From positions 124,001 through 188,000 of the forward strand of contig NZ_BAABLK010000027.1 in assembly GCF_039544305.1 (NCBI RefSeq): a DNA stretch of 64,000 nucleotides. Direction: 5' to 3'. This document shows, one piece after another, positions 32,321 through 41,236 of this stretch (position 1 is the first letter of the stretch; each line of letters starts with the position of its first letter). The position numbers and the translations under genes were made by a program. The stretch is from Paeniglutamicibacter antarcticus_C (GTDB lineage: Bacteria > Actinomycetota > Actinomycetes > Actinomycetales > Micrococcaceae). The notes under the pieces were generated by a model. The model was given only the letters and a program-made list of their open reading frames with translations, searched no databases and was not told the DNA's origin.

Positions 32321-33244
32321 ATGCGTACCATCCCGAAATCTTCCCGCAGGACAGCATTGTTCGCCCTCCCCTTGGTTGCAGGCCTGCTGCTTGCCGGATG
32401 CTCAGCATCCGACGCCCCGGCCGAACCTGCCAAGGCAGCAGCCGTGGATGACTCCGCCCCGCTGTATTCCCAGCTCCCCGAAGCGATCAAGAAGGCCGGG
32501 ACCATCCAGATCGGGTCCGCCATCGACTACCCGCCCTTCGAGTTTTACGAGGAAAACGGCGATCTGGCCGGGTTCGAGGTCGATCTGTCCAAGGAACTGG
32601 AAAAGCAGCTCGGGGTTCCGTTCACCTGGAACAACGCAAGCTTCGACACTTTGCTGCCGGCCTTGACCACCAAACGCTACGACGTGATCTTCGGTGCCAC
32701 CAATGACACCAAGGACCGTGAAGAGAGCTTCGACATGGTCTCCTACCTGCAATCCTCCCAGGGCCTGGTGTCCAAGGCCGGGGTCGATACGGGAATCGCC
32801 ACGGAGGACGACATGTGCGGCAAGGCCATTGCCGCGGTCCGCGGCGGGATCCAGCCGCAGTACCTGGAGGAGCGCTCCAAGGAATGCGTCTCCGATGGGC
32901 TGAAGCCCATCGAGGTGCTGACCTTTGACGGCAACTCCCAGGAACAGCTGGCCGTGAAGCAGGGCCGCGCGGTGGCGATGCTGGAGAACTACCCGACGGC
33001 CGCCTACTTCGCGAAGAACTCTGAAGGCTCCCTCGAGGTCGTCCCGGACTTCCAGGTCGAAAAGCGCTTCTTCTCGATGGTTGTCAGCAAGGAACAGACA
33101 CAGCTGCGCGACGCACTGCGCGAGGGCTGGCAGGCGATCATCGACGATGGCTCCTACGACAAGATCCTCCAGGAGTGGGAACTGGACGCGATCGGTATCA
33201 AGACCTCCGTCGTGAACCCGGTGACCGCAGGCATCGAACCGTAG
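32321..33244 (+). CDS. Polar amino acid ABC transporter, substrate-binding lipoprotein
   Basis: A 307-residue family-3 (HisJ/GlnH-like) binding protein. The signal RRTALFALPLVAGLLLAGC ends in a lipobox with C27 lipidated. The mature part opens with GSAIDYPPFEFYEENGDLAG and FEVDLSKELEKQL, the classic start of domain I, and has FGATNDTKDREESFDMVSYL. It would deliver an amino acid or related cation to the permease-ATPase pair downstream. Specificity is unknown. The divergent aminotransferase suggests an aromatic or imidazole amino acid derivative. Confidence 0.92.
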   Translation: MRTIPKSSRRTALFALPLVAGLLLAGCSASDAPAEPAKAAAVDDSAPLYSQLPEAIKKAGTIQIGSAIDYPPFEFYEENGDLAGFEVDLSKELEKQLGVPFTWNNASFDTLLPALTTKRYDVIFGATNDTKDREESFDMVSYLQSSQGLVSKAGVDTGIATEDDMCGKAIAAVRGGIQPQYLEERSKECVSDGLKPIEVLTFDGNSQEQLAVKQGRAVAMLENYPTAAYFAKNSEGSLEVVPDFQVEKRFFSMVVSKEQTQLRDALREGWQAIIDDGSYDKILQEWELDAIGIKTSVVNPVTAGIEP

Positions 33245-33292
33245 CCAATGACGATCCGACCGCCGGAAAAGATCAAGGAAACGGAGCACAGC

Positions 33293-34213
33293 GTGCTTGA
33301 GAATACAGCCGAAACGGAGCAGGCCCGGCCGTTGCCAGCGGAAGAGGCCAAGAAATACACGGTCGTCCCGCTGCGCTATCCATGGCGCTGGGTCACCGCA
33401 GCCCTGGTCCTGGTCGTGTTGGGATTCGTCGCAAAGGCCTTCCTGGCCGCCGACATCAACTACGACGTGGTCATCAAATACCTGACCAACGCCGGGATCC
33501 TGACCGGGGTGCGCAACACCTTGGTGCTCCTGCTGGCCTCCATGACCCTGGGAATGGTGCTGGGTGTCCTGGCGGCCGTCATGCGCCAGTCGCCGAACCC
33601 GGTGCTGCGCTGGGTGGCCGGGGGATACATCTGGCTCTTCCGCGGCACCCCGCTGCTGGTGCAGCTGCTGATCTGGTTCAACCTCTCGATCATCTTCGAG
33701 TCCTTCACCATCCCCGGGCTGGTCTCGATCCCGATGAACACCTTGATGACCCCGTTCGTTGCCGCGCTTCTGGGGCTGGGCATCAACGAGGGGGCCTACA
33801 TCTCGGAGATCGTCCGCGGCGGCATCCTCGCGGTGGACCACGGACAGCGCGAGGCGGCCTCGGCCATCGGGATGTCACGCGCCAAGACGATGCGCCGGAT
33901 CGTGCTTCCCCAGGCGATGCGGGTCATCGTCCCGCCGCTGGGCAACGAGTTCATCTCCTGCCTGAAATTCACCTCGCTGGCATACACCATTTCCTACAGC
34001 GAACTGCTGCACTCGGCCAACAAGATCTACACCGCGAACTTCAAGGTCATCGAGCTGCTGTTCACCGCGGCAATCTGGTACATCGCACTGACCACGATCT
34101 TCAGCTTCTTCCAGCAGCTGCTCGAAGACCGTTTGAGCCGCGGGGTACCCGGGGCCCGGGTTGGATTCATCCAGCGGCTGCGCCGAAACCTATCCCTCAG
34201 GAGGGCATCATGA
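33293..34213 (+). CDS. Polar amino acid ABC transporter permease (HisM/GlnP type)
   Basis: An approximately 306-residue permease with about five helices after a charged N-terminal tail. GVRNTLVLLLASMTLGMVLG and YIWLFRGTPLLVQLLIWFN are typical of the His/Glu/Gln/Arg/opine family, and the EAA loop reads REAASAIGMSRAKTMRRIVLPQAM. GTG 33293 has GGAG six bases upstream; ATG 33248, four bases after the binding-protein gene, is in frame without a visible site. Its stop overlaps the ATPase start (ATGA). A single permease gene implies a homodimer. Confidence 0.9.
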   Translation: MLENTAETEQARPLPAEEAKKYTVVPLRYPWRWVTAALVLVVLGFVAKAFLAADINYDVVIKYLTNAGILTGVRNTLVLLLASMTLGMVLGVLAAVMRQSPNPVLRWVAGGYIWLFRGTPLLVQLLIWFNLSIIFESFTIPGLVSIPMNTLMTPFVAALLGLGINEGAYISEIVRGGILAVDHGQREAASAIGMSRAKTMRRIVLPQAMRVIVPPLGNEFISCLKFTSLAYTISYSELLHSANKIYTANFKVIELLFTAAIWYIALTTIFSFFQQLLEDRLSRGVPGARVGFIQRLRRNLSLRRAS

Positions 34214-34977
34214 GCACAGACGTCATCGTCCGTGCCGAACAGGTCACCAAGTCCTTCGGGGACCTGCACATCCTCAACGGCATCGACCTGCAGGTCTCCC
34301 GCGGCGAGGTGCTATGCATCATCGGGCCATCGGGCTCGGGAAAATCCACGTTCCTGCGCTGCATCAACCACCTGGAGAAGATCGACGGAGGACGCCTGAT
34401 CGTCAACGGGTCCCTGGTGGGCTACCGCGAGGTCGGGGAAAAGCTCTACGAGTTGCCCGACCGGGCGGTGTGCGCCGAACGCTCGAACATCGGCATGGTC
34501 TTCCAGCACTTCAACCTGTTCGCCCACATGACCGCACTGGAAAACGTGATCGAGGGTCCGATCCAGGTCAAGGGCGTGGGAAAAAAGACGGCGATCAAGC
34601 AGGGCCTGGCGCTGCTGGAACGGGTCGGGCTGGGCCATCGCGCCCATGCCTACCCACGCTCGATGTCCGGCGGGCAGCAGCAACGCGTTGCCATTGCCCG
34701 GGCACTGGCGATGGAACCCAAGCTCATGCTCTTCGACGAGCCGACCTCTGCGTTGGACCCGGAACTGGTCGGAGAGGTCCTCGATGTCATGAAGGACCTC
34801 GCCAGGTCGGGGATGACCATGGTGGTGGTGACCCACGAGATGGGTTTTGCCCGCGAGGTGGCCGACGGAATAGTCTTCATTGATCAGGGCCGCGTCCTTG
34901 AAGCGGGACTTCCGGAGCAAGTGCTCGGAAATCCCCGGGAAGAACGCACCAAGGCGTTCCTCAGCGCGGTCCTTTAA
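34210..34977 (+). CDS. Polar amino acid ABC transporter ATP-binding protein (HisP/GlnQ type)
   Basis: A 255-residue ATPase with Walker A GPSGSGKSTFLRC, Q-loop MVFQHFNLFAHMT, signature MSGGQQQRVAIARAL, Walker B LMLFDEPTSALDPE and H-loop VVVTHEMGFA. The start ATG 34210 overlaps the permease stop. LYELPDRAVCAERSNIG lies between Walker A and the Q-loop as an insertion of a few residues relative to HisP. It energises import by the preceding two components. Confidence 0.95.
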   Translation: MSTDVIVRAEQVTKSFGDLHILNGIDLQVSRGEVLCIIGPSGSGKSTFLRCINHLEKIDGGRLIVNGSLVGYREVGEKLYELPDRAVCAERSNIGMVFQHFNLFAHMTALENVIEGPIQVKGVGKKTAIKQGLALLERVGLGHRAHAYPRSMSGGQQQRVAIARALAMEPKLMLFDEPTSALDPELVGEVLDVMKDLARSGMTMVVVTHEMGFAREVADGIVFIDQGRVLEAGLPEQVLGNPREERTKAFLSAVL

Positions 34978-34999
34978 AACAGGAAAACAGGAAGCAGCC

Positions 35000-35734
35000 A
35001 TGAGCACATCGGTTATACGGGCCATGCGGATACTGGAGTTGCTCTCCGAAGCAGGGCGTCCCATGACGCTCACTGCCCTCTCGGACGATCTTGAAATTCC
35101 CAAGAGCACCGCCCACTCCATCCTCAAGTCCCTGACCGGCCGCGGTTTCCTGGATGTGGACGAGTACCAGGCATACACGGTCGGGCTTAAGGCATTCGAG
35201 GTCGGAGCCTCCCACCTTCGCTCCACCAATGCAGTGGAGGTGGTGATCCCGCAACTTGTCGAACTGACGCGTGAGCTGGGGATCACCTCCCACTACGCCA
35301 TCCTGGACGGAGCCGACGCCGTGTACCTGTGCAAGGAGGACCCGCCGGGGCTGGGCCTGAAACTGGCCAGCTCGGTGGGTGCCCGGCTGCCGGCGCACAC
35401 CACTGCGGTGGGCAAGGCGGCCCTTGCCTCGCTGCCCGAGACCAGTCAGGCCGGATTCCTGGCAGCCATTGCCGGCAGGAAGGACGGGCGGGGGGCCATG
35501 GAGAAGCTGCACCGCGAGCTCGCCGGGGTACGGGAACGAGGATACAGTTCCGATGACGGCGACACCGCCCAGGGCGTGCGTTGCGTTGCCGCCCCGGTCA
35601 CCTACCCCTCCGGGCCCCCGGGCTCCATCGGAGTGAGCTACCTGATGGGATCGGGACTCGAGGACCGGATGGTCATTGACGGTGTCATGCAGGCAGCGCT
35701 GAGAGCAAGCGAGGTCCTGGGACACCGGTCCTAG
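35000..35734 (+). CDS. IclR-family transcriptional regulator
   Basis: A 244-residue protein with an N-terminal winged helix (residues about 4-65: VIRAMRILELLSEAGRPMTL, LEIPKSTAHSILKSLTGRGFL) and the C-terminal IclR effector domain (LELTRELGITSHYAILDG, LASSVGARLPAHTTAVGKA, RERGYSSDDGDTAQGVRCVAAPV). It follows the ATPase by 22 bp and is part of the importer operon. The two phased palindrome pairs at 32105-32281 are its probable targets, giving joint control of both divergent operons and of itself. The effector is presumably the substrate or a keto-acid product. Confidence 0.93.
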   Translation: MSTSVIRAMRILELLSEAGRPMTLTALSDDLEIPKSTAHSILKSLTGRGFLDVDEYQAYTVGLKAFEVGASHLRSTNAVEVVIPQLVELTRELGITSHYAILDGADAVYLCKEDPPGLGLKLASSVGARLPAHTTAVGKAALASLPETSQAGFLAAIAGRKDGRGAMEKLHRELAGVRERGYSSDDGDTAQGVRCVAAPVTYPSGPPGSIGVSYLMGSGLEDRMVIDGVMQAALRASEVLGHRS

Positions 35735-35823
35735 GATCTTTGGCGGAACACGGGTGCCGGTGTGCGCAACGAGGAGCGAACCGGAACCCACAAGAACCAT
35801 CCAATGAAAGGGCAGTGAACACC

Positions 35824-35877
35824 ATGAATGGTAGAATCATCTGCGACCGGTACCCCACAGGCCGGATCGCGGCATGA
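35824..35877 (+). CDS. Possible 17-residue leader peptide coupled to the next gene
   Basis: ATG 35824 opens MNGRIICDRYPTGRIAA and ends in a TGA that overlaps the ATG of the dehydrogenase at 35874 (ATGA). GAAAGGG lies about 11 bases upstream, whereas the dehydrogenase ATG has no good ribosome-binding site. The dehydrogenase may therefore depend on re-initiation after this short frame. It could be chance. Confidence 0.35.
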   Translation: MNGRIICDRYPTGRIAA

Positions 35878-37133
35878 AGCTCACCGACGCCCTGGGGCTG
35901 GTGGCCCCCCGGTTGCCGCACGGAACGCGGAGCCAGCGCCGGCTGCAATCCTGCTACACGGTCGCGGATTTGCGCGGGGCGGCCCGCAGACGGCTCCCGC
36001 GCTCGGTATTCGACTACGTCGACGGCGGAGCGGACCAGGAACTGTCCTTGGCCGCCAATCCATCGGCCTTCTCCGCCTACCGATACAGCCCCAGGCTCAT
36101 GCGGGACGTTTCGAACCCCGACACCACCGGCACATTCCTCGGCCGGCCCGCAGCACTTCCGCTGGGGCTGGCACCCACCGGATACACCCGGATGATGCAC
36201 CCGGCGGGCGAACCTGCAGTGGGACGGGCGGCACGCGCCGGACAGATACCCTATGTGCTCTCCACCATGGCCAGCACCTCGATCGAGGACCTTGCCCGGG
36301 CCACCGGGGACGGGGCGGATTCATGGTTCCAGCTCTATGTCTGGAAGGACCGCGAGCTGACCCACTCGATGATCCGGCGTGCCCAAAACAGCGGTTACCG
36401 GGTCCTTGAAGTCGCGGTGGACACCGCGGTGTCGGGAAACCGGATCCGGGACAGGCGCAACGGACTGACTATTCCCCCTGCCCTGTCGCTGGGCAGCCTG
36501 CTGGACATCGCCTCGAAGCCCAACTACTGGATGGGCATGCTGCGCGGGGAGAAACTCGAGTTCGCCAACGTGCCCTCCGGCGGCTCCGGCTCCGGAAGCA
36601 CCATCGCGGGGATCTCCGAGCAGTTCGACCCCTCGGTCGATTGGGACGACCTGGCCCGGATCCGCGAAATCTGGGAAGGCCCGATGGTGCTCAAGGGGCC
36701 GCTGGGACCGCAAGATGCCCTACACGCCCGAGGCCTCGGGATCGACGGGGTCCACCTTTCCAACCACGGGGGCCGCCAGCTCGACCGCACGCTTGCCCCG
36801 GTGGAGCTGATCGCCCCGGTCCGCGCTGCGGTCGGGGAAGAGTTCGGCCTCTTCGTGGACTCCGGGATACGCCACGGATCGGACATCGCCACCGCCATCG
36901 CGCTGGGCGCCGACGCGGCCTTCGTGGGCCGGCCCTACCTCTGGGCGCTGGCGGCCGGGGGCGAAGCGGGCGTCGGGCACCTCATAGGGATGCTTAGCGC
37001 CGAATTCACCCGTACACTGCAACTGCTCGGTGTGCGCTCGGTTCACGAGCTGCGCGCACTGGGCCCCGAACTGCTGAACCGGCAGAACACCGCCGCGACC
37101 GGCCCGGTGCGGCGAACCGCATCCAACACCTAA
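35874..37133 (+). CDS. FMN-dependent alpha-hydroxy-acid dehydrogenase/oxidase (LldD-like)
   Basis: A 419-residue TIM-barrel flavoprotein of the L-lactate dehydrogenase/glycolate oxidase/mandelate dehydrogenase family. VFDYVDGGADQELSL and ALPLGLAPTGYTRMMHPAGE bind FMN, VAVDTAVSGNRIRDRRNGLT is the family loop, and the catalytic base is H298 in LSNHGGRQLDRTL. It oxidises an L-2-hydroxy acid to the 2-keto acid. About 140 bp separate it from the IclR gene. Next to an aminotransferase pathway it could act on an aryl- or imidazolyl-lactate rather than on lactate itself. Confidence 0.92.
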   Translation: MKLTDALGLVAPRLPHGTRSQRRLQSCYTVADLRGAARRRLPRSVFDYVDGGADQELSLAANPSAFSAYRYSPRLMRDVSNPDTTGTFLGRPAALPLGLAPTGYTRMMHPAGEPAVGRAARAGQIPYVLSTMASTSIEDLARATGDGADSWFQLYVWKDRELTHSMIRRAQNSGYRVLEVAVDTAVSGNRIRDRRNGLTIPPALSLGSLLDIASKPNYWMGMLRGEKLEFANVPSGGSGSGSTIAGISEQFDPSVDWDDLARIREIWEGPMVLKGPLGPQDALHARGLGIDGVHLSNHGGRQLDRTLAPVELIAPVRAAVGEEFGLFVDSGIRHGSDIATAIALGADAAFVGRPYLWALAAGGEAGVGHLIGMLSAEFTRTLQLLGVRSVHELRALGPELLNRQNTAATGPVRRTASNT

Positions 37134-37147
37134 GGAAGAACACCCAG

Positions 37148-38530
37148 ATGGACATCGTAGAACAACTCACCCGCGCCCTGCCCGGCATCGTGCGGACCGA
37201 TGCCGCGTCACTGGAGGCATGCCGCACCGACCGCTCCGGACACCTCTCATCGGGCCGCCCGCTGGCACTGATCGAGGCCCGCAGCATCGAGGACGTCCAG
37301 ACTGTCTGCCGGCTGGCCACCGCCACGGCCACGCCAGTGGTCTCCCGTGGTGCCGGAACCGGGCTCTCCGGCGGCGGCATCGCCGGGAGTGGGGAAATTG
37401 TGCTCTCCACGGTGAACATGACAGCGATCCTGGAGGTCTCGGTCGCCAACCAGCTGGCCGTGGTCCAGCCGGGGATATTCAACGGGGACCTGAACCGGGC
37501 GCTCGACGAGCACGGCATGTGGTGGGCACCGGATCCGGCATCCAAGGAGATCTCCACCGTTGGCGGGAACATCGCCATGAACGCCGGGGGACTGCTGTGC
37601 GCCAAGTACGGGGTTACCCGCGAAGCGGTCCTGGCGCTGAAGGTTGTCTTGGCCGACGGACGGCTGATCTCCGTGGGCCACCGCACGGTCAAGGGCGTGA
37701 CCGGCTATGACCTGTGTGCGTTGATGATCGGTTCCGAGGGCACCCTGGGCATCATCGTGGAGGCTACCCTGAAACTTCGCCCGCTGGTTGCCGGGAGCGT
37801 GTCGACCATTGCCGCCTACCTGGACAGCGTGGACACCGGTGCGGGAATTGCCGCGAAGATCAGTGCCGCCGGGCTGCAGCCGGCCCTGATGGAACTGCTC
37901 GATGCGCGTTCCCTGGAATTCCTGGGCAACTACACGGGGCAGGACCTGCGGGCCCGTGGCAATGCCTACCTGCTGATCCAATGCGACGGCGCGGCAGCCC
38001 AGGCGGAAGCCGCGGCCATGATGGAGATCATCCATGCCACCGGGGCAAAAGCGGAAAGCACCACTGACGAGGAAACCGCCAACCAGTGGGTGGAGGTCCG
38101 CCGCCAGGTGTTTCCCTCGCTGGAAGCGGCCGGAACGCTTTTGGTCGAAGACGTCGCCGTACCGCGCGATGCGATGACGGCAATGTTCGACAAGGTCGCG
38201 CAGGTGGAGGACAAGTATGGCCTGATGATCCCCACCAGCGCGCACGCCGGTGACGGGAACCTGCACCCCAGCTTCGTCTTCCAGGGCGCAGAGGTGCCCG
38301 AGGAGATCTGGGAAGCTGCCGGCGAACTGTTCACCTACGCACTGGAACTGGGTGGAACCCTCACCGGGGAGCACGGCATCGGCCTGCTGAAAAAGCGCTG
38401 GCTCGGCGACGAGCTGGGCGAAACGCAGCTTCTGCTCCAACGGCAGATCAAGGCGGTCTTCGATCCCGACGGGCTGCTGAACCCGGGTAAGGTCCTGGAC
38501 CCGCTGGGGCAGGGCGGGCCTGCACACTAG
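37148..38530 (+). CDS. FAD-linked 2-hydroxyacid dehydrogenase (GlcD/D-lactate dehydrogenase-like)
   Basis: A 460-residue protein with an N-terminal FAD_binding_4 domain (PVVSRGAGTGLSGGGIAGSG, STVGGNIAMNAGGLLCAKYG, KGVTGYDLCALMIGSEGTLG) and a C-terminal FAD-oxidase domain ending HAGDGNLHPS, LTGEHGIGLLKK and FDPDGLLNPGKVLDP. It oxidises D-2-hydroxy acids or glycolate. It follows the FMN enzyme by 14 bp with a ribosome-binding site (AAGGAAGA), so the pair covers both stereoisomers of a hydroxy acid. No GlcE/GlcF-type subunit accompanies it. Confidence 0.92.
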   Translation: MDIVEQLTRALPGIVRTDAASLEACRTDRSGHLSSGRPLALIEARSIEDVQTVCRLATATATPVVSRGAGTGLSGGGIAGSGEIVLSTVNMTAILEVSVANQLAVVQPGIFNGDLNRALDEHGMWWAPDPASKEISTVGGNIAMNAGGLLCAKYGVTREAVLALKVVLADGRLISVGHRTVKGVTGYDLCALMIGSEGTLGIIVEATLKLRPLVAGSVSTIAAYLDSVDTGAGIAAKISAAGLQPALMELLDARSLEFLGNYTGQDLRARGNAYLLIQCDGAAAQAEAAAMMEIIHATGAKAESTTDEETANQWVEVRRQVFPSLEAAGTLLVEDVAVPRDAMTAMFDKVAQVEDKYGLMIPTSAHAGDGNLHPSFVFQGAEVPEEIWEAAGELFTYALELGGTLTGEHGIGLLKKRWLGDELGETQLLLQRQIKAVFDPDGLLNPGKVLDPLGQGGPAH

Positions 38531-38673
38531 GGCCACGGCAGACCCCGGCGCCCGGGATCATGCACGGGACAAACACTCCACTTGGGCGCCGAACCGTGGC
38601 GGGCGGGGTGCCGGGAAAGCGCGGTGATGGTTCTCATGGTGAACGATTTGTCAATGTTTGAGACAATGGGCGG

Positions 38674-39870
38674 GTGACCCTTACCGTACCCGCCCCCGAA
38701 GAATCCGCCCACGCGCCGGCACGCCTCGAGCTGCCCCCATTGAAACTGGGCAGGCACACCATCGACACCCCGGTGATCCTTGCCCCGATGGCCGGCATCA
38801 CCAACAAGGCCTTCCGACGGCTCTGCCGCGAATACGGGGGAGGGGTGTATGTCACCGAGATGGTCACCTCCCGCGCCTTGGTGGAACGCAACGCCGAGTC
38901 CATGCGCATCATCTCCCACGATGCCGACGAATCCCTGCGCTCCATCCAGCTCTACGGCGTGGACCCCAAGACCGTCGGTGCCGCGGTGCGCCTGATCGTC
39001 GAGGAAGACCGCGCCGACCACATCGATTTGAACTTCGGCTGCCCGGTGCCCAAGGTCACCCGCAAGGGCGGGGGAGCGGCGCTTCCCTGGAAGACCGATC
39101 TGTTCACCTCCATCATCAAGGCGGCCACCACCGAGGCCGCCCGCGGGGACGTGCCGCTGACCATCAAGATGCGCAAGGGCATCAACGAGGACCACCTCAC
39201 CTACATCGAATCGGGCAGGATCGCCCGCGACCACGGCGTCGCCGCCGTGGCCCTGCACGGGCGCACCGCCAGCCAGTACTACTCCGGCAAGGCCGATTGG
39301 TCCGCGATCGCGAACCTGCGCGAGGCTCTGCCGGACATGCCGGTGCTGGGCAACGGGGATATCTGGAGCGCCGAGGACGCGGTGGCGATGGTGAAGCAGA
39401 CCGGTGTCGACGGAATCGTCGTGGGCCGAGGCTGCATGGGCCGCCCGTGGCTCTTCGGTGACCTGCAGGCAGCCTTCGAAGGCACCTCCACGCGCTTCAC
39501 CCCCGGCTTGGGAAAGGTCGCCGAAACCGTTTACCGGCATGCAGAGCTGCTCACTGAGTACTTCGAGGACGAGGCCAAGGGGCTGCGCGACATCCGCAAG
39601 CACATGGCCTGGTACTTCAAGGGCTACCCGGTCGGCAGTGACATCCGCTCCGCCTTGGCCCAGGTTCCCAGCCTCGAGGTGCTGCGCGAACTGCTCGAGC
39701 AGCTCGACCATTCGATGCCCTACCCGGGCAAGGACGCCGAGGGCCAGCGCGGACGGGCCGGATCCCCGAAGAAGACCCACCTGCCCGACGGGTGGCTGGC
39801 CACCCGCGAAATGGACGAGAAGCACAAGGCCATGATCTCCGCGGCCGAACTAGATATTTCCGGCGGTTAA
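38674..39870 (+). CDS. dusB: tRNA-dihydrouridine synthase
   Basis: A 398-residue FMN enzyme that reduces uridines in tRNA. Blocks are LAPMAGITNKAFRRLCREYG, the catalytic cysteine C123 in LNFGCPVPKVTRKGGGAALP, HGRTASQYYSG, NGDIWS and VGRGCMGRPWLF. The C-terminal helical tRNA-binding domain contains RKHMAWYFKGYP. GTG 38674 is the start that fits the family. Nine bases separate it from dgt, the usual actinobacterial order. Confidence 0.95.
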   Translation: MTLTVPAPEESAHAPARLELPPLKLGRHTIDTPVILAPMAGITNKAFRRLCREYGGGVYVTEMVTSRALVERNAESMRIISHDADESLRSIQLYGVDPKTVGAAVRLIVEEDRADHIDLNFGCPVPKVTRKGGGAALPWKTDLFTSIIKAATTEAARGDVPLTIKMRKGINEDHLTYIESGRIARDHGVAAVALHGRTASQYYSGKADWSAIANLREALPDMPVLGNGDIWSAEDAVAMVKQTGVDGIVVGRGCMGRPWLFGDLQAAFEGTSTRFTPGLGKVAETVYRHAELLTEYFEDEAKGLRDIRKHMAWYFKGYPVGSDIRSALAQVPSLEVLRELLEQLDHSMPYPGKDAEGQRGRAGSPKKTHLPDGWLATREMDEKHKAMISAAELDISGG

Positions 39871-39878
39871 GGAGCCAC

Positions 39879-41162
39879 ATGACCCAGATAGCCGGATACA
39901 GCGCCCACGATCAGGAACGCTGGGCGCCCGAACCGCCCAAGAAGGCCTACCGCACGGCCTTTGAGCGAGACCGTGCCCGGGTACTGCACTCCTCGGCGCT
40001 GCGCCGGCTCGGGGCCAAGACCCAGGTAGTGGCTCCGTCCTCCGACGACTTCGTGCGCACCAGGCTCACCCACTCCCTGGAAGTGGCCCAGGTGGGCCGC
40101 GAACTAGGAGCCACCCTAGGTTGCGACCCGGATGTCGTGGACACCGCCTGTCTCGCCCACGACCTGGGCCACCCGCCATTCGGGCACAACGGGGAGACCG
40201 CGCTCAACGAGCTGGCCAAGGGCATCGGCGGTTTCGAAGGCAACGCCCAGACCCTGCGCCTGCTCACCCGGATCGAGACCAAGACCTTCAGGCACACCGG
40301 AGCCTCAGCCGGATTGAACCTCACCAGGGCATCGCTGGACGCCGCCTGCAAGTACCCCTGGCTGCGCGAGGATGCCCCGGAACGCAACGGGAAGAAGACC
40401 TCCAAGTTCGGCGTGTACATCGATGACGCACCGGTCTTTCACTGGCTGCGTGCAGGTTCCGGAGCCGAGGCCAGGCAAACCTGCATCGAAGCCCAGGTCA
40501 TGGACCTGGCAGATGACATCTCCTACTCCGTGCACGATGTGGAAGATGCAATGAACGCTTCACGTTTCCAGTTGCGTTGGATCAAGGACCCCGAGCAGCG
40601 CGCCCGCGTCATTGCCTTCACCAAGCAGTGGTACCTGCCCCAGGTCCAGGAAGACGTCATCGATGCCGCATTCGCCCGGCTGGAGGCGACCAGCGAATGG
40701 GTGCCGCATGCCGATGGATCACGCCGCTCGATGGCTGCCTTGAAGGACATGACCAGTCAGTTCATCGGGCGGTTCTGCCAGTCCGCCATCGACGCCACGC
40801 GCGAGCAGTTCGGCCCCGGGGCATTGACACGCTTCAACGCCGCACTCATCGTCCCCGAATCCACCGAGCACGAGATCGCCGCGATGAAGGGCCTGGCCAC
40901 CGCGTATGTGATGACCAGCGAGGAACGCCAACCCATCTACAGGCGGCAACGCGACACCCTCACCGAGCTGGTGGGGTTGCTTGAGGGCACCGGGGAAAAA
41001 TACCTCGAACCGCTCTTCGCCGCCGACTGGCGCGACGCGGGCGACGACGACGCCCGCCTGCGTACCGTCATCGACCAGGTGGCCTCGCTCACCGATGCCT
41101 CGGCCATCGAATGGCACGCCACCCTGGTGCTGGGCAAGAGCTACAACGAGCGTCTCTTCTAG
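39879..41162 (+). CDS. dgt: Deoxyguanosinetriphosphate triphosphohydrolase-like dNTPase
   Basis: A 427-residue HD-domain phosphohydrolase that splits dNTPs to deoxynucleosides and triphosphate. The metal ligands are visible in RTRLTHSLEVAQVGRELG, CLAHDLGHPPFGHNGE and MDLADDISYSVHDVED. GGAG lies directly before ATG 39879. It is sandwiched between dusB and dnaG and probably co-transcribed, linking dNTP pools with replication priming. Confidence 0.94.
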   Translation: MTQIAGYSAHDQERWAPEPPKKAYRTAFERDRARVLHSSALRRLGAKTQVVAPSSDDFVRTRLTHSLEVAQVGRELGATLGCDPDVVDTACLAHDLGHPPFGHNGETALNELAKGIGGFEGNAQTLRLLTRIETKTFRHTGASAGLNLTRASLDAACKYPWLREDAPERNGKKTSKFGVYIDDAPVFHWLRAGSGAEARQTCIEAQVMDLADDISYSVHDVEDAMNASRFQLRWIKDPEQRARVIAFTKQWYLPQVQEDVIDAAFARLEATSEWVPHADGSRRSMAALKDMTSQFIGRFCQSAIDATREQFGPGALTRFNAALIVPESTEHEIAAMKGLATAYVMTSEERQPIYRRQRDTLTELVGLLEGTGEKYLEPLFAADWRDAGDDDARLRTVIDQVASLTDASAIEWHATLVLGKSYNERLF

Positions 41163-41236
41163 CTCCGCAAGGCAGGATCCACAGCCCGTGCCCGCACGGT
41201 ACGTTGCGTTTGGTCGCGGTCACTAGACTGGAGGGC

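Noticed and set aside
32402..33841. A 479-codon minus-strand frame opposite the amino acid importer genes
   Set aside because: Shadow frame with no recognisable fold; the plus-strand binding protein and permease explain the region.
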